The notes beneath the pieces are model-generated. The model was not told where the DNA came from. It was given only the letters and a program-made list of their open reading frames with translations, and did no database searches. This document shows, one piece after another, positions 52,509 through 61,876 of a DNA stretch of 64,000 bases (position 1 is the first letter of the stretch; each line of letters begins with the position of its first letter). The stretch is from CAWCCP01 sp963701245. Lineage in GTDB: Bacteria > Patescibacteriota > Saccharimonadia > Saccharimonadales > UBA4665. The stretch is from positions 1 through 64,000 of the forward strand of contig OY969576.1 in assembly GCA_963701245.1 (NCBI GenBank). The letters run 5' to 3'. The translations under genes were made by a program, and so were the position numbers.

Positions 52509-53849
52509 ATGCGACATACGGTAACCGAAATTAGTTTAAAAAATGGTGCAAAAGGATTGTTGATCCACATTGCTGATGCCTCTGTTATGACATTTGATGT
52601 CAATTTCAGAGCCGGGGAGTACTTAGTTGACCCTGCAAAGTGGGAAGTCCCTCATCTTATGGAACATGTTCTGCTTGGAGCGAATGAGCTCATTCCTAGG
52701 GCGAGAGATTTTCAGGCTGAACTAGAAAAAAATGGGGCATACAGCAATGCGACCACTGGTGTCTACGATATTGCTTATGAAGCAGAGTGTGCAGACTTTG
52801 AATGGGATAGGGTGCTCGGCCTCCTGTTAGTGGCAATTACTAAGCCATTATTCTTGGAAGAAGAATTTAGGGCAGAGTATGGCAATGTTCAGGAAGAAAT
52901 GGTTGCACGCAGCAATAATCATTTTCGTCGACTCAGTTTAGAGATGCGTCGCAACCTCGGTTTAATTGCAAAAACGGATAGCGAACGTTTATTACTAATG
53001 CAGAACGTTAGCGTTAACGACGTGCGTGATCATTATGCGAGGACGCATCATGCTCCTAATATGCGGTTTGTCATTGCCGGTAACTTAACACCAAGCCGTC
53101 GAGAAACTATCACGATGCTCTTGGACACAATTGATTTACCAAAAACCGGTCGACGCTTTGCGCTGCCTCATGAAAAACCCCATCATGTGGAGCAAGCTAT
53201 TTACGTACCGAACGAAACCGTAGAGAATTTATATTTTTATATTGATACATTTAAGCGCACTCGATTGCGTGATCCAGAAACTGATGCGCTAAATTTGGTT
53301 AATACTCTGCTAACTGAAACGCTCTATTCAAAAATATTAGGTACTGCGCGAGAACGTGGCCTAGTATATGGCATGAGTTCAGGCTTATCGGCAACGAAAG
53401 ACGCTAGTAACTGGTGGTTTGGTGCGCAGGTTTCAGACAAAAACGCCGCTGCACTACTAAATATAATCATCGAGGAATTATCTAAGGTTATGGGTGGGGA
53501 TATTGCTGATGAAGAAATTGAGTCAACAAAACAGTATGCCCTAGGTAGGTTTCAGCGAAGTGCTCAAACGGTAGGTGGAACTTCATCTGGGTATGCAGGC
53601 AGATATTTCTTTGACGGGGTAGTAGATAACTATTATCAAGTTCCAGCGCGCATTCAGGCAGTAACCAAACAACATATTATCGAAGTGACACAGGCTATGT
53701 TTACAGAGAACATATGGGGTTTTGGTGTCTTAGGAAATTGTGGTGAAGTATTTGCCAATAATTTACGACAGCAATTGTTGCCGCTTTGGTCAGGCTACAC
53801 TGTCGCTAAAGCAGCTAGTAAGGTTGCAACACATGGACGAGCGCGTTAA
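52509..53849 (+). CDS. M16-family zinc metallopeptidase
   Basis: 446 residues. The inverted zinc motif H49-L-M-E52-H53 with a downstream Glu near 129-130 (EYGNVQEE) is complete, so it should be active. The C-terminal half is the inactive-like M16 repeat (RERGLVYGMSSG). No signal peptide. It resembles bacterial processing peptidases. An M16 partner, found in some pairs, is not adjacent. Shine-Dalgarno AAAGGAT before ATG. The end overlaps prfB. Confidence 0.88.
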   Translation: MRHTVTEISLKNGAKGLLIHIADASVMTFDVNFRAGEYLVDPAKWEVPHLMEHVLLGANELIPRARDFQAELEKNGAYSNATTGVYDIAYEAECADFEWDRVLGLLLVAITKPLFLEEEFRAEYGNVQEEMVARSNNHFRRLSLEMRRNLGLIAKTDSERLLLMQNVSVNDVRDHYARTHHAPNMRFVIAGNLTPSRRETITMLLDTIDLPKTGRRFALPHEKPHHVEQAIYVPNETVENLYFYIDTFKRTRLRDPETDALNLVNTLLTETLYSKILGTARERGLVYGMSSGLSATKDASNWWFGAQVSDKNAAALLNIIIEELSKVMGGDIADEEIESTKQYALGRFQRSAQTVGGTSSGYAGRYFFDGVVDNYYQVPARIQAVTKQHIIEVTQAMFTENIWGFGVLGNCGEVFANNLRQQLLPLWSGYTVAKAASKVATHGRAR

Positions 53850-54909
53850 CGAATTACAAACTCAAATAACTGATGTTTGGCAAAAACTCAATATTGATAA
53901 CCTACAAGCTGAGTTAAATAAATTAAAAGCTGAAAGTAGTACGTCAGATTTTTGGAATGATACTACACATGCTCAGCAAATAATGAAACGAATATCGAAA
54001 TTAGAGAGTCGGATCAAACCTTGGGTTGATTTAAAACATAATGCTGATGAACTTTATGACCTTTTTAACTTACGTGACAGTTCACTATTAAAAGAAATAG
54101 AAACGCAATTGCATGAAAATGAAGTGCAATTCCTGGCTCTTAAGAACGAATTAAAATTCAATGGATTGTATGATGATCACGATGCTATTGTAAGTATATT
54201 TGCTGGAGCTGGAGGTACTGATGCACAGGATTGGACACAAATGTTGTTCAGAATGTACAGTCGGTATTTTGAAAATAACAGATGGGGTATAACTGTAGTT
54301 GATGAATCCGTTGGGGATGAAGCCGGTCTAAAAAGTGTGACAATGACAGTCGAAGGCCCGTTTGCATACGGCAAGTTAAAAGGTGAGCATGGTGTGCATA
54401 GACTTGTCAGATTAAGTCCCTTCAATGCTGACCATCTTAGGCAGACTAGTTTTGCGAAGGTTGAGGTTATGCCTAAAATTGAACGACCCGACGAACTAAT
54501 AATTGAGGATCAAGATATTAAAATCGATGTCTATCGAAGTGGTGGCCATGGTGGGCAGAGTGTTAATACAACTGATTCTGCAGTACGGGTCACGCATATA
54601 CCAACAGGCATTAGTGTCGCGATTCAAAACGAGCGAAGTCAGTTGCAGAATAAAGAAGTTGCCATGACGATCTTACGATCGAGGTTAGCCCAATTACAAC
54701 TTGAACAACATCAAGAAAAACTGGATGCCCTTAAAGGACCAAATCAATCCGCTGAATGGGGCAACCAAATTAGAAGCTATGTCTTACATCCTTATAAACA
54801 AGTGAAGGATTTGCGTTCACGCTATGAGACGTCTGACCCTGAAAAGGTTTTAGATGGTGAACTTGATCCTTTGATTGAAGCCTATCTAGACAGTTCGCTC
54901 AGCCACTAA
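53833..54909 (+). CDS. prfB: Peptide chain release factor 2
   Basis: 358 residues from ATG 53833 (MDERVNELQTQI). A longer open frame from 53740 would run 109 bases into the M16 gene and adds no RF2 sequence. The SPF tripeptide (RLSPFNA) that reads UGA and UAA, and the GGQ loop (YRSGGHGGQSVNTTD), are both present. No in-frame UGA or frameshift near codon 25 is seen, so the E. coli-type autoregulation is absent. PrmC, which methylates GGQ, is at 28489. Confidence 0.96.
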   Translation: MDERVNELQTQITDVWQKLNIDNLQAELNKLKAESSTSDFWNDTTHAQQIMKRISKLESRIKPWVDLKHNADELYDLFNLRDSSLLKEIETQLHENEVQFLALKNELKFNGLYDDHDAIVSIFAGAGGTDAQDWTQMLFRMYSRYFENNRWGITVVDESVGDEAGLKSVTMTVEGPFAYGKLKGEHGVHRLVRLSPFNADHLRQTSFAKVEVMPKIERPDELIIEDQDIKIDVYRSGGHGGQSVNTTDSAVRVTHIPTGISVAIQNERSQLQNKEVAMTILRSRLAQLQLEQHQEKLDALKGPNQSAEWGNQIRSYVLHPYKQVKDLRSRYETSDPEKVLDGELDPLIEAYLDSSLSH

Positions 54910-55137
54910 TTACGGTAAAAAACAAATATTTATCTCGGTAATGTCGTAATTGGAAACTATATTTACAGATACATTAATTATCGAATACACAAAATAAAGA
55001 TATTTTATTTTCCTTGATAAATGGTGGACATAATCTATGCAACTTACTGTTGCTATTAGAATGAGTGTGCAATTATTTGTAAAAATGAATTAAATAAACC
55101 AACACACCAGATTCCATTTATGCTAAAATAATAGGTA
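54910..55137. other. Intergenic region before ftsE
   Basis: 228 bases, AT-rich. It includes an extended -10 just before ftsE and an 18-codon ORF at about 55037 that is probably chance. No convincing terminator for prfB was found. Confidence 0.4.
55121..55129 (+). promoter_or_regulatory. Extended -10 element of ftsE
   Basis: TGC TAAAAT with 8 bases to ATG 55138, another near-leaderless arrangement. Confidence 0.5.
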
Positions 55138-55821
55138 ATGATTTTGCTTGACCGGGTGACAAAAACATACAGTCGCAACATGGGGTCAGCACTGGATCGC
55201 GTGAGCCTACACGTTGAACCGAAGGAGTTCGTTATTGTAGTTGGTCAAAGCGGTGCAGGCAAGACAACTTTGTTGCGCTTACTTACGCGTGAAGAGCGTC
55301 CGACAAGTGGCAAGATTATTGTAGGAGGTATTGATTACGACAAGTTAAAAGATAAAGATATTCCACTACTGCGTCGCAAGATAGGTGTAGTCTTTCAAGA
55401 TTTTAAATTGCTTCCAAATAAAAACGTATTTGAAAATATCGCATTTGCCTTGGAGATTGTAGGAATAAGTAATCGAGAAATTCGTCATACCGTACCGAAG
55501 GTCTTGGAGATTGTAAATCTTAAGGGAAAAGAAAAAAGGATGCCCTACGAACTGAGTGGTGGAGAGCGTCAAAGAGTTGCAATAGCTCGGGCAGTAGTTC
55601 GACAACCCCGCATCTTAATTGCCGATGAACCAACCGGAAATTTGGACCCAAAGCATGCTTGGGATGTAATAAAAGTATTAGAAAAAATCAATCGCTACGG
55701 CACGACAGTGTTGTTGACGACTCACAATCAAGAAATTGTCAATAAGTTGAAACGTCGTGTAGTGACGTTAGAGGCAGGAAAAATCCTGAGCGATCGAGCA
55801 AATGCCGGGTATAAGGTGTAA
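55138..55821 (+). CDS. ftsE: Cell division ATP-binding protein FtsE
   Basis: 227 residues. Walker A GQSGAGKTT (about 36-44), ABC signature ELSGGERQRVAIARA, Walker B ILIADEPTGNLDP and the H-loop TTHN. With FtsX it forms a transporter-like complex that activates peptidoglycan hydrolases at the septum instead of moving a solute. ftsX starts 2 bases after the stop. Confidence 0.96.
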   Translation: MILLDRVTKTYSRNMGSALDRVSLHVEPKEFVIVVGQSGAGKTTLLRLLTREERPTSGKIIVGGIDYDKLKDKDIPLLRRKIGVVFQDFKLLPNKNVFENIAFALEIVGISNREIRHTVPKVLEIVNLKGKEKRMPYELSGGERQRVAIARAVVRQPRILIADEPTGNLDPKHAWDVIKVLEKINRYGTTVLLTTHNQEIVNKLKRRVVTLEAGKILSDRANAGYKV

Positions 55822-55823
55822 GG

Positions 55824-56765
55824 ATGCAGCAAAAACTTATCACGCTTTCAAGAATCATACATTCGGGGCTGGTTAATTTTGCACGCAATTTAAGTCTGGC
55901 CGTCGCTGCCATGGCGGTTATGGTAGTCACCCTGACAATTGTGTTGTTTTCCCTAGTTACGAATGCGACATTTTCAAATACCATAGCCCAAATTACTGAT
56001 AAAATTGATATCTCGGTATTCCTCAAAGACGCCGATACTCCTGCACAAACCAATCAATTACTTGCGCAAATAAAAGCTCTACCAAATGTAAAAAGTGTGA
56101 GCTACCTTACCAAAGCACAGGCTTTACAAGAGTACGAGAATCAGAATGCTGGAAACCAACAGCTGTTGACTGCCATAAATGAAACGTCAAATCCATTACC
56201 AGCCACGGTGCTTATTAGACCAATTAACCTGAATAGAATTCAGGATATTAAATCGTTTCTGACAGAACCAAATATTGCGGCGCTACAGTCTGATCAGCCA
56301 AGTTATAGTGGCGAAAGAGAGGTGGCCATCAATAAAATTACTCATGCAACTGATGTTTTGCGTGAGCTTGGTGTATTTGCGGTCATAATATTTACAATTA
56401 TCTGTGCTCTTATTATCTTTAATACAATTCAGATGGCTATCTTTAATCGTCGAGATGAAATTACAATTATGCGATTATTGGGAGCAAGTACGAACTATAT
56501 ACGTGGACCATTTGTTGTCGAAAGTGCAGTATATGGCATATTGGCGGCCGTATTTTCCGTTCTTATTATTAACTCCGCGTTTGTCGCTGCGAGCGGGGCT
56601 TTGCAAGCAAGTTCGCTGGGATTATTAGATATTAGCTACGCTAATAGCTACTTTGACCAACATTTCTTCCTATTTTTGGCAATTCAGCTAATGGTTGGTA
56701 TAGTAATTAGTACCGTATCTTCAGTCATTGCCACCAGACGGTATCTAAAGTTCAAAACGAAATAA
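55824..56765 (+). CDS. ftsX: Cell division protein FtsX
   Basis: 313 residues. One helix near 28-50, an extracellular domain of about 120 residues (FLKDADTPAQTNQLL, VKSVSYLTKAQAL), then three helices, the FtsX topology. The extracellular loop recruits a peptidoglycan hydrolase, and the gene right after encodes a coiled-coil CHAP protein. Confidence 0.95.
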   Translation: MQQKLITLSRIIHSGLVNFARNLSLAVAAMAVMVVTLTIVLFSLVTNATFSNTIAQITDKIDISVFLKDADTPAQTNQLLAQIKALPNVKSVSYLTKAQALQEYENQNAGNQQLLTAINETSNPLPATVLIRPINLNRIQDIKSFLTEPNIAALQSDQPSYSGEREVAINKITHATDVLRELGVFAVIIFTIICALIIFNTIQMAIFNRRDEITIMRLLGASTNYIRGPFVVESAVYGILAAVFSVLIINSAFVAASGALQASSLGLLDISYANSYFDQHFFLFLAIQLMVGIVISTVSSVIATRRYLKFKTK

Positions 56766-56900
56766 TAGCCACGTAGCGTATCAAAAAGTAACTAAATGAA
56801 GCGGTAATTAGAGCTACCGTTGTTACGCATCAACTCAGGAGGGTAGAACAGATTGATTGGTTATGTTAGACTAAACTTAAGCATATCTAACACTAAAACT

Positions 56901-58061
56901 ATGCCAAATCTAAAAAAAATAAAATCAAAATTTTTAACTAAAGTTCGCTTCATTGCCATAGCTGTGGCGCTGGTTGGATTAGTTGGCGGTGCGAGCCTTG
57001 TTCATGCCGACCAATACCAAAGTCAGATAGATGCATTACAAAATCAAAATGATCAATCTCAATCTGTAATAAATTCACTTACCTCACTAGCGACAAGTTA
57101 TCAGAGCGCTATTAGTCAGTTGCAGGCTCAAGTCAGTGCGTTACAGGCGGCTCTTGCCGTTAATGTGAACAAACAAGCTTCCTTACAGGCGCAAATTGCA
57201 TCTGTTCAGCAACAGATCACTGAGAAAAAGGGACAACTCGGGGCAACGATTAAGGCAATGTATATTGAAGGTCAAACTTCAACTATCGAAGAACTCGCAA
57301 GTAGCCAAAATCTGAGCGCCTATGTGGACAAACAAGAATATCAACAGACTGTACAGGATCAGCTCAATACGACAATAAACCAAATTTTAACTCTTGAGTC
57401 GCAACTGCAACAGCAGAAAGAGCAGCTTGACATCGTGGTCGCAACTGAGCAGCAGCAAAATAACCAGCTCAATTCAGCCGAGCAACAACAACAGGCTTTG
57501 CTCAACTATAACCAAGGTCAGCAAGCTGCATACAACCAGCAAATATCGTCTAATCAACAGCAGATTGCAGCTTTACGCGCCGAGCAAATTGCGGCTAACC
57601 ATAAACTTGTCAGTAATGGTGAAGTCATTGCCAGTGGTTCATGTGGAGGAAGTTATCCAGCGACGGCGGTGTCCAGCGGCGGTAACTGGGGTTGTGATTA
57701 TCCACTTGATAACACAATCGATAACTGGGGAATGTATAACCGAGAATGTGTAAGTTATACCGCCTGGATGGTGTACAAAACATATGGCTACATGCCCTAT
57801 TGGGGTGGTAATGGTAATGCTAATGAGTGGCCAGCAAATGCCCGCGCAGCTGGGATTCCGACAGGTTCGACACCAAAAGTTGGTTCAGTTGCCATTTATA
57901 TGGGTGGCGGCTCAGATCCGTTTGGCCATGCAATGTGGGTGACTGCAGTGAATGGTAATGGCACTATTACTGTGCAGCAGTACAACCTCTATTATGATGG
58001 CAACTACTACGAGACGACTATACCGAGCGCCGGGCTTGTATACATCTATTTTGGCGGTTAA
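56901..58061 (+). CDS. Secreted coiled-coil CHAP peptidoglycan hydrolase (PcsB-like)
   Basis: 386 residues from ATG 56901: signal peptide (basic start, hydrophobic core about 17-32, likely cut after HA near 37), coiled coil about 40-235 rich in Gln, then a CHAP domain. Catalytic Cys283 in RECVSYTAW and His343 in FGHAMWV. Domain order and position after ftsEX match streptococcal PcsB and other FtsX-activated hydrolases, so it probably splits septal peptidoglycan when FtsEX cycles ATP. A TTG at 56853 with AGGAGGG 9 bases before is the alternative start and would add 16 residues. The choice rests on the signal peptide. Confidence 0.9.
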   Translation: MPNLKKIKSKFLTKVRFIAIAVALVGLVGGASLVHADQYQSQIDALQNQNDQSQSVINSLTSLATSYQSAISQLQAQVSALQAALAVNVNKQASLQAQIASVQQQITEKKGQLGATIKAMYIEGQTSTIEELASSQNLSAYVDKQEYQQTVQDQLNTTINQILTLESQLQQQKEQLDIVVATEQQQNNQLNSAEQQQQALLNYNQGQQAAYNQQISSNQQQIAALRAEQIAANHKLVSNGEVIASGSCGGSYPATAVSSGGNWGCDYPLDNTIDNWGMYNRECVSYTAWMVYKTYGYMPYWGGNGNANEWPANARAAGIPTGSTPKVGSVAIYMGGGSDPFGHAMWVTAVNGNGTITVQQYNLYYDGNYYETTIPSAGLVYIYFGG

Positions 58062-58098
58062 ATCGAAGCTGAATTAACTAGGCCTATAAGCATAGTTT

Positions 58099-58107
58099 TG
58101 CTATAAT
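58099..58107 (+). promoter_or_regulatory. Extended -10 element of ctpA
   Basis: TGC TATAAT with 8 bases to ATG 58116; the expected leader is about zero. Confidence 0.55.
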
Positions 58108-58115
58108 CAAACCTA

Positions 58116-59351
58116 ATGAATCTAAAAGGAAAAACGGTGGGAATTAGCCAACGGCTTGGCAACAATCTGGCGATTCGAGTAGTTCTTTGTGTTGTTATCT
58201 GTGTTCTTATTTTCTGTTTAGGGGTTGCCTATGGCGAAGGCAGAATAAGTGTCACTTTTCCCTGGGGGACAAAGCCGGTAGCTACTGGACTACCCGCGCA
58301 TCTAAATTACACAACCGTTGATCAGGTCTATCAGTCATTGAAAGACAATTATGACGGACAGCTCACAGAGACGCAGTTATTAAATGGATTAAAACACGGT
58401 TTAGCTGACGCAGCGAATGATCCTTACACCGAATATTTCACACCGAGTGAAGCATCGCAATTTAATGATGAATTAAATAATGCCTTTAGTGGTATTGGAG
58501 CGGAACTAAGCAAGAACAGTGACGGATATATTGAAATAATTGCGCCGATAAGTGGCACTCCGGCAGCACAAGCTGGATTACAAGCTGGCGATGTCGTTAC
58601 GAGCATAAATAATACATCTACATCTGGTATGAGCGTTGATGATGCTGTAGATAAAATTCGGGGTACCGCCGGCACAAAAGTGACGCTCGGCATTTTGCGA
58701 AATTCAACGCAAACACTGACTTTGACCATTACCAGGGAAAATATCACCATACCAAGCGTTAATACCAAGATTCTTCCTGGCAACATTGGGTACATGCAAA
58801 TCAGTACATTTGCTGACGATACCCAGAACTTATCACAGCAAGCGGCACAAAAATTTAAAAATGAAAACGTGAAAGGAATAATCCTCGATTTGCGAGATGA
58901 TCCAGGTGGTCTACTCGATGCTGCGGTTCATGTTTCGAGTTTGTGGTTAAGCCCCGGGCAATTAATCCTCCAAGAAAAACGCGGTAATGTTGTTGTCCAA
59001 AGTTACTACGCAGAAGGTGGGGATTTACTTCACGGAATTCCGACGGTCGTGCTAATTAATGGAGGCAGTGCATCAGCCTCAGAAATAACTACCGGTGCTT
59101 TACATGACAATAACGATGCCTATGTTATAGGGCAAAAGAGCTTCGGGAAAGGTGTCGTACAACAGTTAATAAACTTTGGTGACGGATCGCAACTAAAAGT
59201 TACAGTAGCGAGTTGGTATCGACCGGATGGTAAAAATATTAACCACTTAGGAATTACACCGGATAAGACAGTCGTTCTTTCAAGTTCGGACATTTCTTCT
59301 GGTAATGATGCCCAATTGCAAGCTGCTGAAGCATATCTGGCTGCACACTAG
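58116..59351 (+). CDS. ctpA: C-terminal processing serine protease (S41, CtpA/Tsp)
   Basis: 411 residues. One N-terminal helix (about 22-42) anchors it, then a PDZ domain (about 120-205) and the S41 core. Catalytic Ser320 in GGSASASE and Lys345 in SFGKGVVQ are 25 residues apart as in the family. It trims or degrades envelope proteins. In other bacteria Ctp proteases control peptidoglycan hydrolases, so its place after the CHAP gene suggests it regulates that enzyme (inferred). Confidence 0.95.
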   Translation: MNLKGKTVGISQRLGNNLAIRVVLCVVICVLIFCLGVAYGEGRISVTFPWGTKPVATGLPAHLNYTTVDQVYQSLKDNYDGQLTETQLLNGLKHGLADAANDPYTEYFTPSEASQFNDELNNAFSGIGAELSKNSDGYIEIIAPISGTPAAQAGLQAGDVVTSINNTSTSGMSVDDAVDKIRGTAGTKVTLGILRNSTQTLTLTITRENITIPSVNTKILPGNIGYMQISTFADDTQNLSQQAAQKFKNENVKGIILDLRDDPGGLLDAAVHVSSLWLSPGQLILQEKRGNVVVQSYYAEGGDLLHGIPTVVLINGGSASASEITTGALHDNNDAYVIGQKSFGKGVVQQLINFGDGSQLKVTVASWYRPDGKNINHLGITPDKTVVLSSSDISSGNDAQLQAAEAYLAAH

Positions 59352-59446
59352 TTGATATCGCCAGCTATGGGTGATATAAATAATAGCTTGATTACAGAAG
59401 TAAAACAGTGTAGCATTAGTACAATAAAAGGAGGCGAACAGTAGGC

Positions 59447-61093
59447 GTGGCAAAAAAGCCAACCAAGTATGTATTTGTTACAGGTGGTGTAATATCCGGT
59501 TTGGGCAAAGGAATAACAGCCGCTTCTATTGGTAACCTTCTAAAAGCACGTGGTCTTCACGTCAATCTCCAAAAATGCGATCCTTATTTGAACGTCGATG
59601 CAGGCTTACTAAATCCACGCGAACATGGGGAATGTTTTGTAACCAAAGATGGTGCTGAAACTGATCTTGATTTGGGACATTATGAACGCTTTGTTGATGT
59701 TGAGCTGACAAGTGTTTCAAGTTTAATGAGTGGTCGTGTGCTATTAAAGTTAATACAAGACGAACGAGCTGGTAAATTTGAAGGCGACGACGTTCAGATC
59801 ATTCCGCATCTAACTGGTGCAATTCAAGATTATATTATTGAAGCCGGTAAAGACTACGATGTGTTAATTGTAGAAATAGGCGGCACAGTAGGGGATTATG
59901 AGTCACTCGCGTTTATCGAAGCGATACGGGAATTAGGAGTGCGAGTTGGTTTGGAAAATTGTGCATATGTTCATGTAGTGTATCTGCCATATGTAAGTGC
60001 GAGTAATGAAATAAAAACGAAACCAGCTCAGAATTCGGTGCGTGAATTACGAGGCTTAGGCGTGACACCAGATATTCTCGTAGCTCGTAGCGAGTATCCC
60101 GCTAATGATGCAGTGAAACGCAAATTGAGTTTGTTTAGCGGTGTTCCCGAAGGTGCAATCGCGTCTTTACCCAATGCTCGAAGTATTTATCAGGTACCGC
60201 TTACATTGGAAGATACTGGTATCGCTGATGTGATTGCTAAAAAACTGAATCTTAAAGTTTCGAAACCAGATCTAAAAGACTGGCGTGCCGTTGTTGCTCG
60301 AGCCACCGCACATCACCCAAGCACTATTGAAGTAGGTTTTGTTGCGAAATATATGGATAACACCGATACGTATATGTCTGTCTTTGAAGCACTTAAGGCG
60401 GCAGCCTGGCATAACGGCAGTATGATAAAGATAACCTGGGTCGATGCATCAAAATATGATCAGTCTGGTGTGAGTATTACGAATGTGCTTAAAAAATTTG
60501 ATGGCATTCTAGTACCCGGCGGATTTGGCACGCGCGGACTAGAAGGAAAGATAAAAGCAGCACAATATGCAATGACCAAAAAGGTACCATATTTGGGTAT
60601 ATGTCTGGGGCTTCAAATGGCAGTTATTGCCGCAGCCCGAAATGCAGGTGTTTATGATGCAACCAGTTTTGAAATAGATCCACAAAGCGAAAATATTGTT
60701 ATAGACACTATGGCCGATCAGATCGATAAACACATGACGGGCGGGACAATGCGTTTAGGAGATTATGATTGCGTGATAGAAAAGGGGAGTCTCGCAGCAA
60801 AAGTGTATGGGTCTACTAAAACGGTTGAGCGTCATCGACATCGAGGTGAATGCAATAATACCTATCGCGATTTGTACGAGAAGTGGGGCATACGGGCAAC
60901 CGGTATAAATCCAGAAAATAATTTAGTAGAAATTATTGAAGGAATCGACCATCCATTTTTGCTCACGAGCCAATTTCACCCTGAATTCAGGTCACGGCCG
61001 AACCGTCCGCATCCTATGTTTGATGGATTTGTAAAAGCCATGCAACAAGTTAAGACCAACGCACTCGAAAAAGCTGTGGTCAATAAGAGCTAA
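59447..61093 (+). CDS. pyrG: CTP synthase
   Basis: 548 residues. Starts at GTG 59447, 12 bases after AGGAGG, reading MAKKPTKYVFVTGGVISGLGKG, the family N-terminus with its P-loop. The C-terminal glutaminase domain has Cys386 in LGICLGLQ and SQFHPEFRSRP. It aminates UTP to CTP. Together with carAB it shows part of pyrimidine metabolism, with the ring-forming steps not in this window. Confidence 0.97.
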   Translation: MAKKPTKYVFVTGGVISGLGKGITAASIGNLLKARGLHVNLQKCDPYLNVDAGLLNPREHGECFVTKDGAETDLDLGHYERFVDVELTSVSSLMSGRVLLKLIQDERAGKFEGDDVQIIPHLTGAIQDYIIEAGKDYDVLIVEIGGTVGDYESLAFIEAIRELGVRVGLENCAYVHVVYLPYVSASNEIKTKPAQNSVRELRGLGVTPDILVARSEYPANDAVKRKLSLFSGVPEGAIASLPNARSIYQVPLTLEDTGIADVIAKKLNLKVSKPDLKDWRAVVARATAHHPSTIEVGFVAKYMDNTDTYMSVFEALKAAAWHNGSMIKITWVDASKYDQSGVSITNVLKKFDGILVPGGFGTRGLEGKIKAAQYAMTKKVPYLGICLGLQMAVIAAARNAGVYDATSFEIDPQSENIVIDTMADQIDKHMTGGTMRLGDYDCVIEKGSLAAKVYGSTKTVERHRHRGECNNTYRDLYEKWGIRATGINPENNLVEIIEGIDHPFLLTSQFHPEFRSRPNRPHPMFDGFVKAMQQVKTNALEKAVVNKS

Positions 61094-61128
61094 CAAAGCG
61101 ATTGATCAATACCAATTGATGGGTTACC

Positions 61129-61560
61129 ATGAACAGTATGGATTTAGCCCAAGCTTCATCTACAGAAGATCCTAATGCTCCAAAAACTCATCCGAAGAGG
61201 ATTTTGTTAGTTGAAGATGATGATGCGTTAGCTAATGTGTATGTCACGCGTTTGCAGGCGGAAAACTATGATGTTCGACGAGTTGCTAACGGGGAGGACG
61301 CCCTAGCTGCCGCCTTGAATTACAATCCTGATCTTGTACTGCTCGATGTAATGATGCCAAAAGTAAGTGGCTTCGATGTCCTCGATATACTACGAAACAC
61401 ACCTGAGACTGCTAACTTAAAAATAATCATGCTTACTGCTTTGAGTCAGGACAGTGATAAAGAAAGAGCTGAGTCTCTGGGAGTAGATGATTATCTTGTG
61501 AAGTCACAAGTTGTGATAGCCGATGTAATAGAGCGTATCAGACACCATCTCGGCAATTAG
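61129..61560 (+). CDS. Stand-alone response regulator receiver protein
   Basis: 143 residues: an ~22-residue N-terminal extension and one REC domain. The acidic pair is in VEDDD (about 29-32), phospho-acceptor Asp73 in LLDVMMP, and Lys125 in DYLVKS. No output domain, so it probably works through protein contacts (CheY-like). No histidine kinase is nearby. It lies 36 bases after pyrG. Confidence 0.9.
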   Translation: MNSMDLAQASSTEDPNAPKTHPKRILLVEDDDALANVYVTRLQAENYDVRRVANGEDALAAALNYNPDLVLLDVMMPKVSGFDVLDILRNTPETANLKIIMLTALSQDSDKERAESLGVDDYLVKSQVVIADVIERIRHHLGN

Positions 61561-61583
61561 ACCCTAGACCTATTGTTTGAAAT

Positions 61584-61856
61584 TTATTTTACACTCACGA
61601 AAGTACGACGAACTGTCTTACCTGAAAAACGTCTCACTTTTTTTGTCTCGAAGGCTACGACGCCGTCTTTTTTAGCATGAATAGTGTAATTACGACTTAC
61701 GCTCGTGCCGACGCCGGCACGTTTGCTTAGACCAACTTGTCGAACAATCACTTGACCAGTTTTAACCTTTTCACCACCGAATAATTTCACACCTAAACGC
61801 TGACCAGCGCTATCGCGAGTATTTTTGGCGGTACCGCCTGCTTTAACGTGTGACAT
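61584..61856 (-). CDS. rpmA: Ribosomal protein L27
   Basis: 90 residues. MSHVKAGGTAKNTRDSAGQRLGVKLFGG (named in part) is the L27 start that reaches the peptidyl-transferase centre. It lacks the ~9-residue cleaved leader seen in Firmicutes. AAGGAGA sits a few bases before the ATG. rplU, the usual partner, is not adjacent. It follows the methyltransferase gene by 20 bases. Confidence 0.96.
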   Translation of the reverse strand: MSHVKAGGTAKNTRDSAGQRLGVKLFGGEKVKTGQVIVRQVGLSKRAGVGTSVSRNYTIHAKKDGVVAFETKKVRRFSGKTVRRTFVSVK

Positions 61857-61876
61857 GTGGTCTCCTTACATGTATA

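Noticed and set aside
53740..53832. Longer N-terminus for prfB
   Set aside because: It would lie inside the M16 gene and adds sequence not found in RF2; ATG 53833 gives the normal start.
55037..55093. 18-codon ORF before ftsE
   Set aside because: Too short, no ribosome binding site, no family features.
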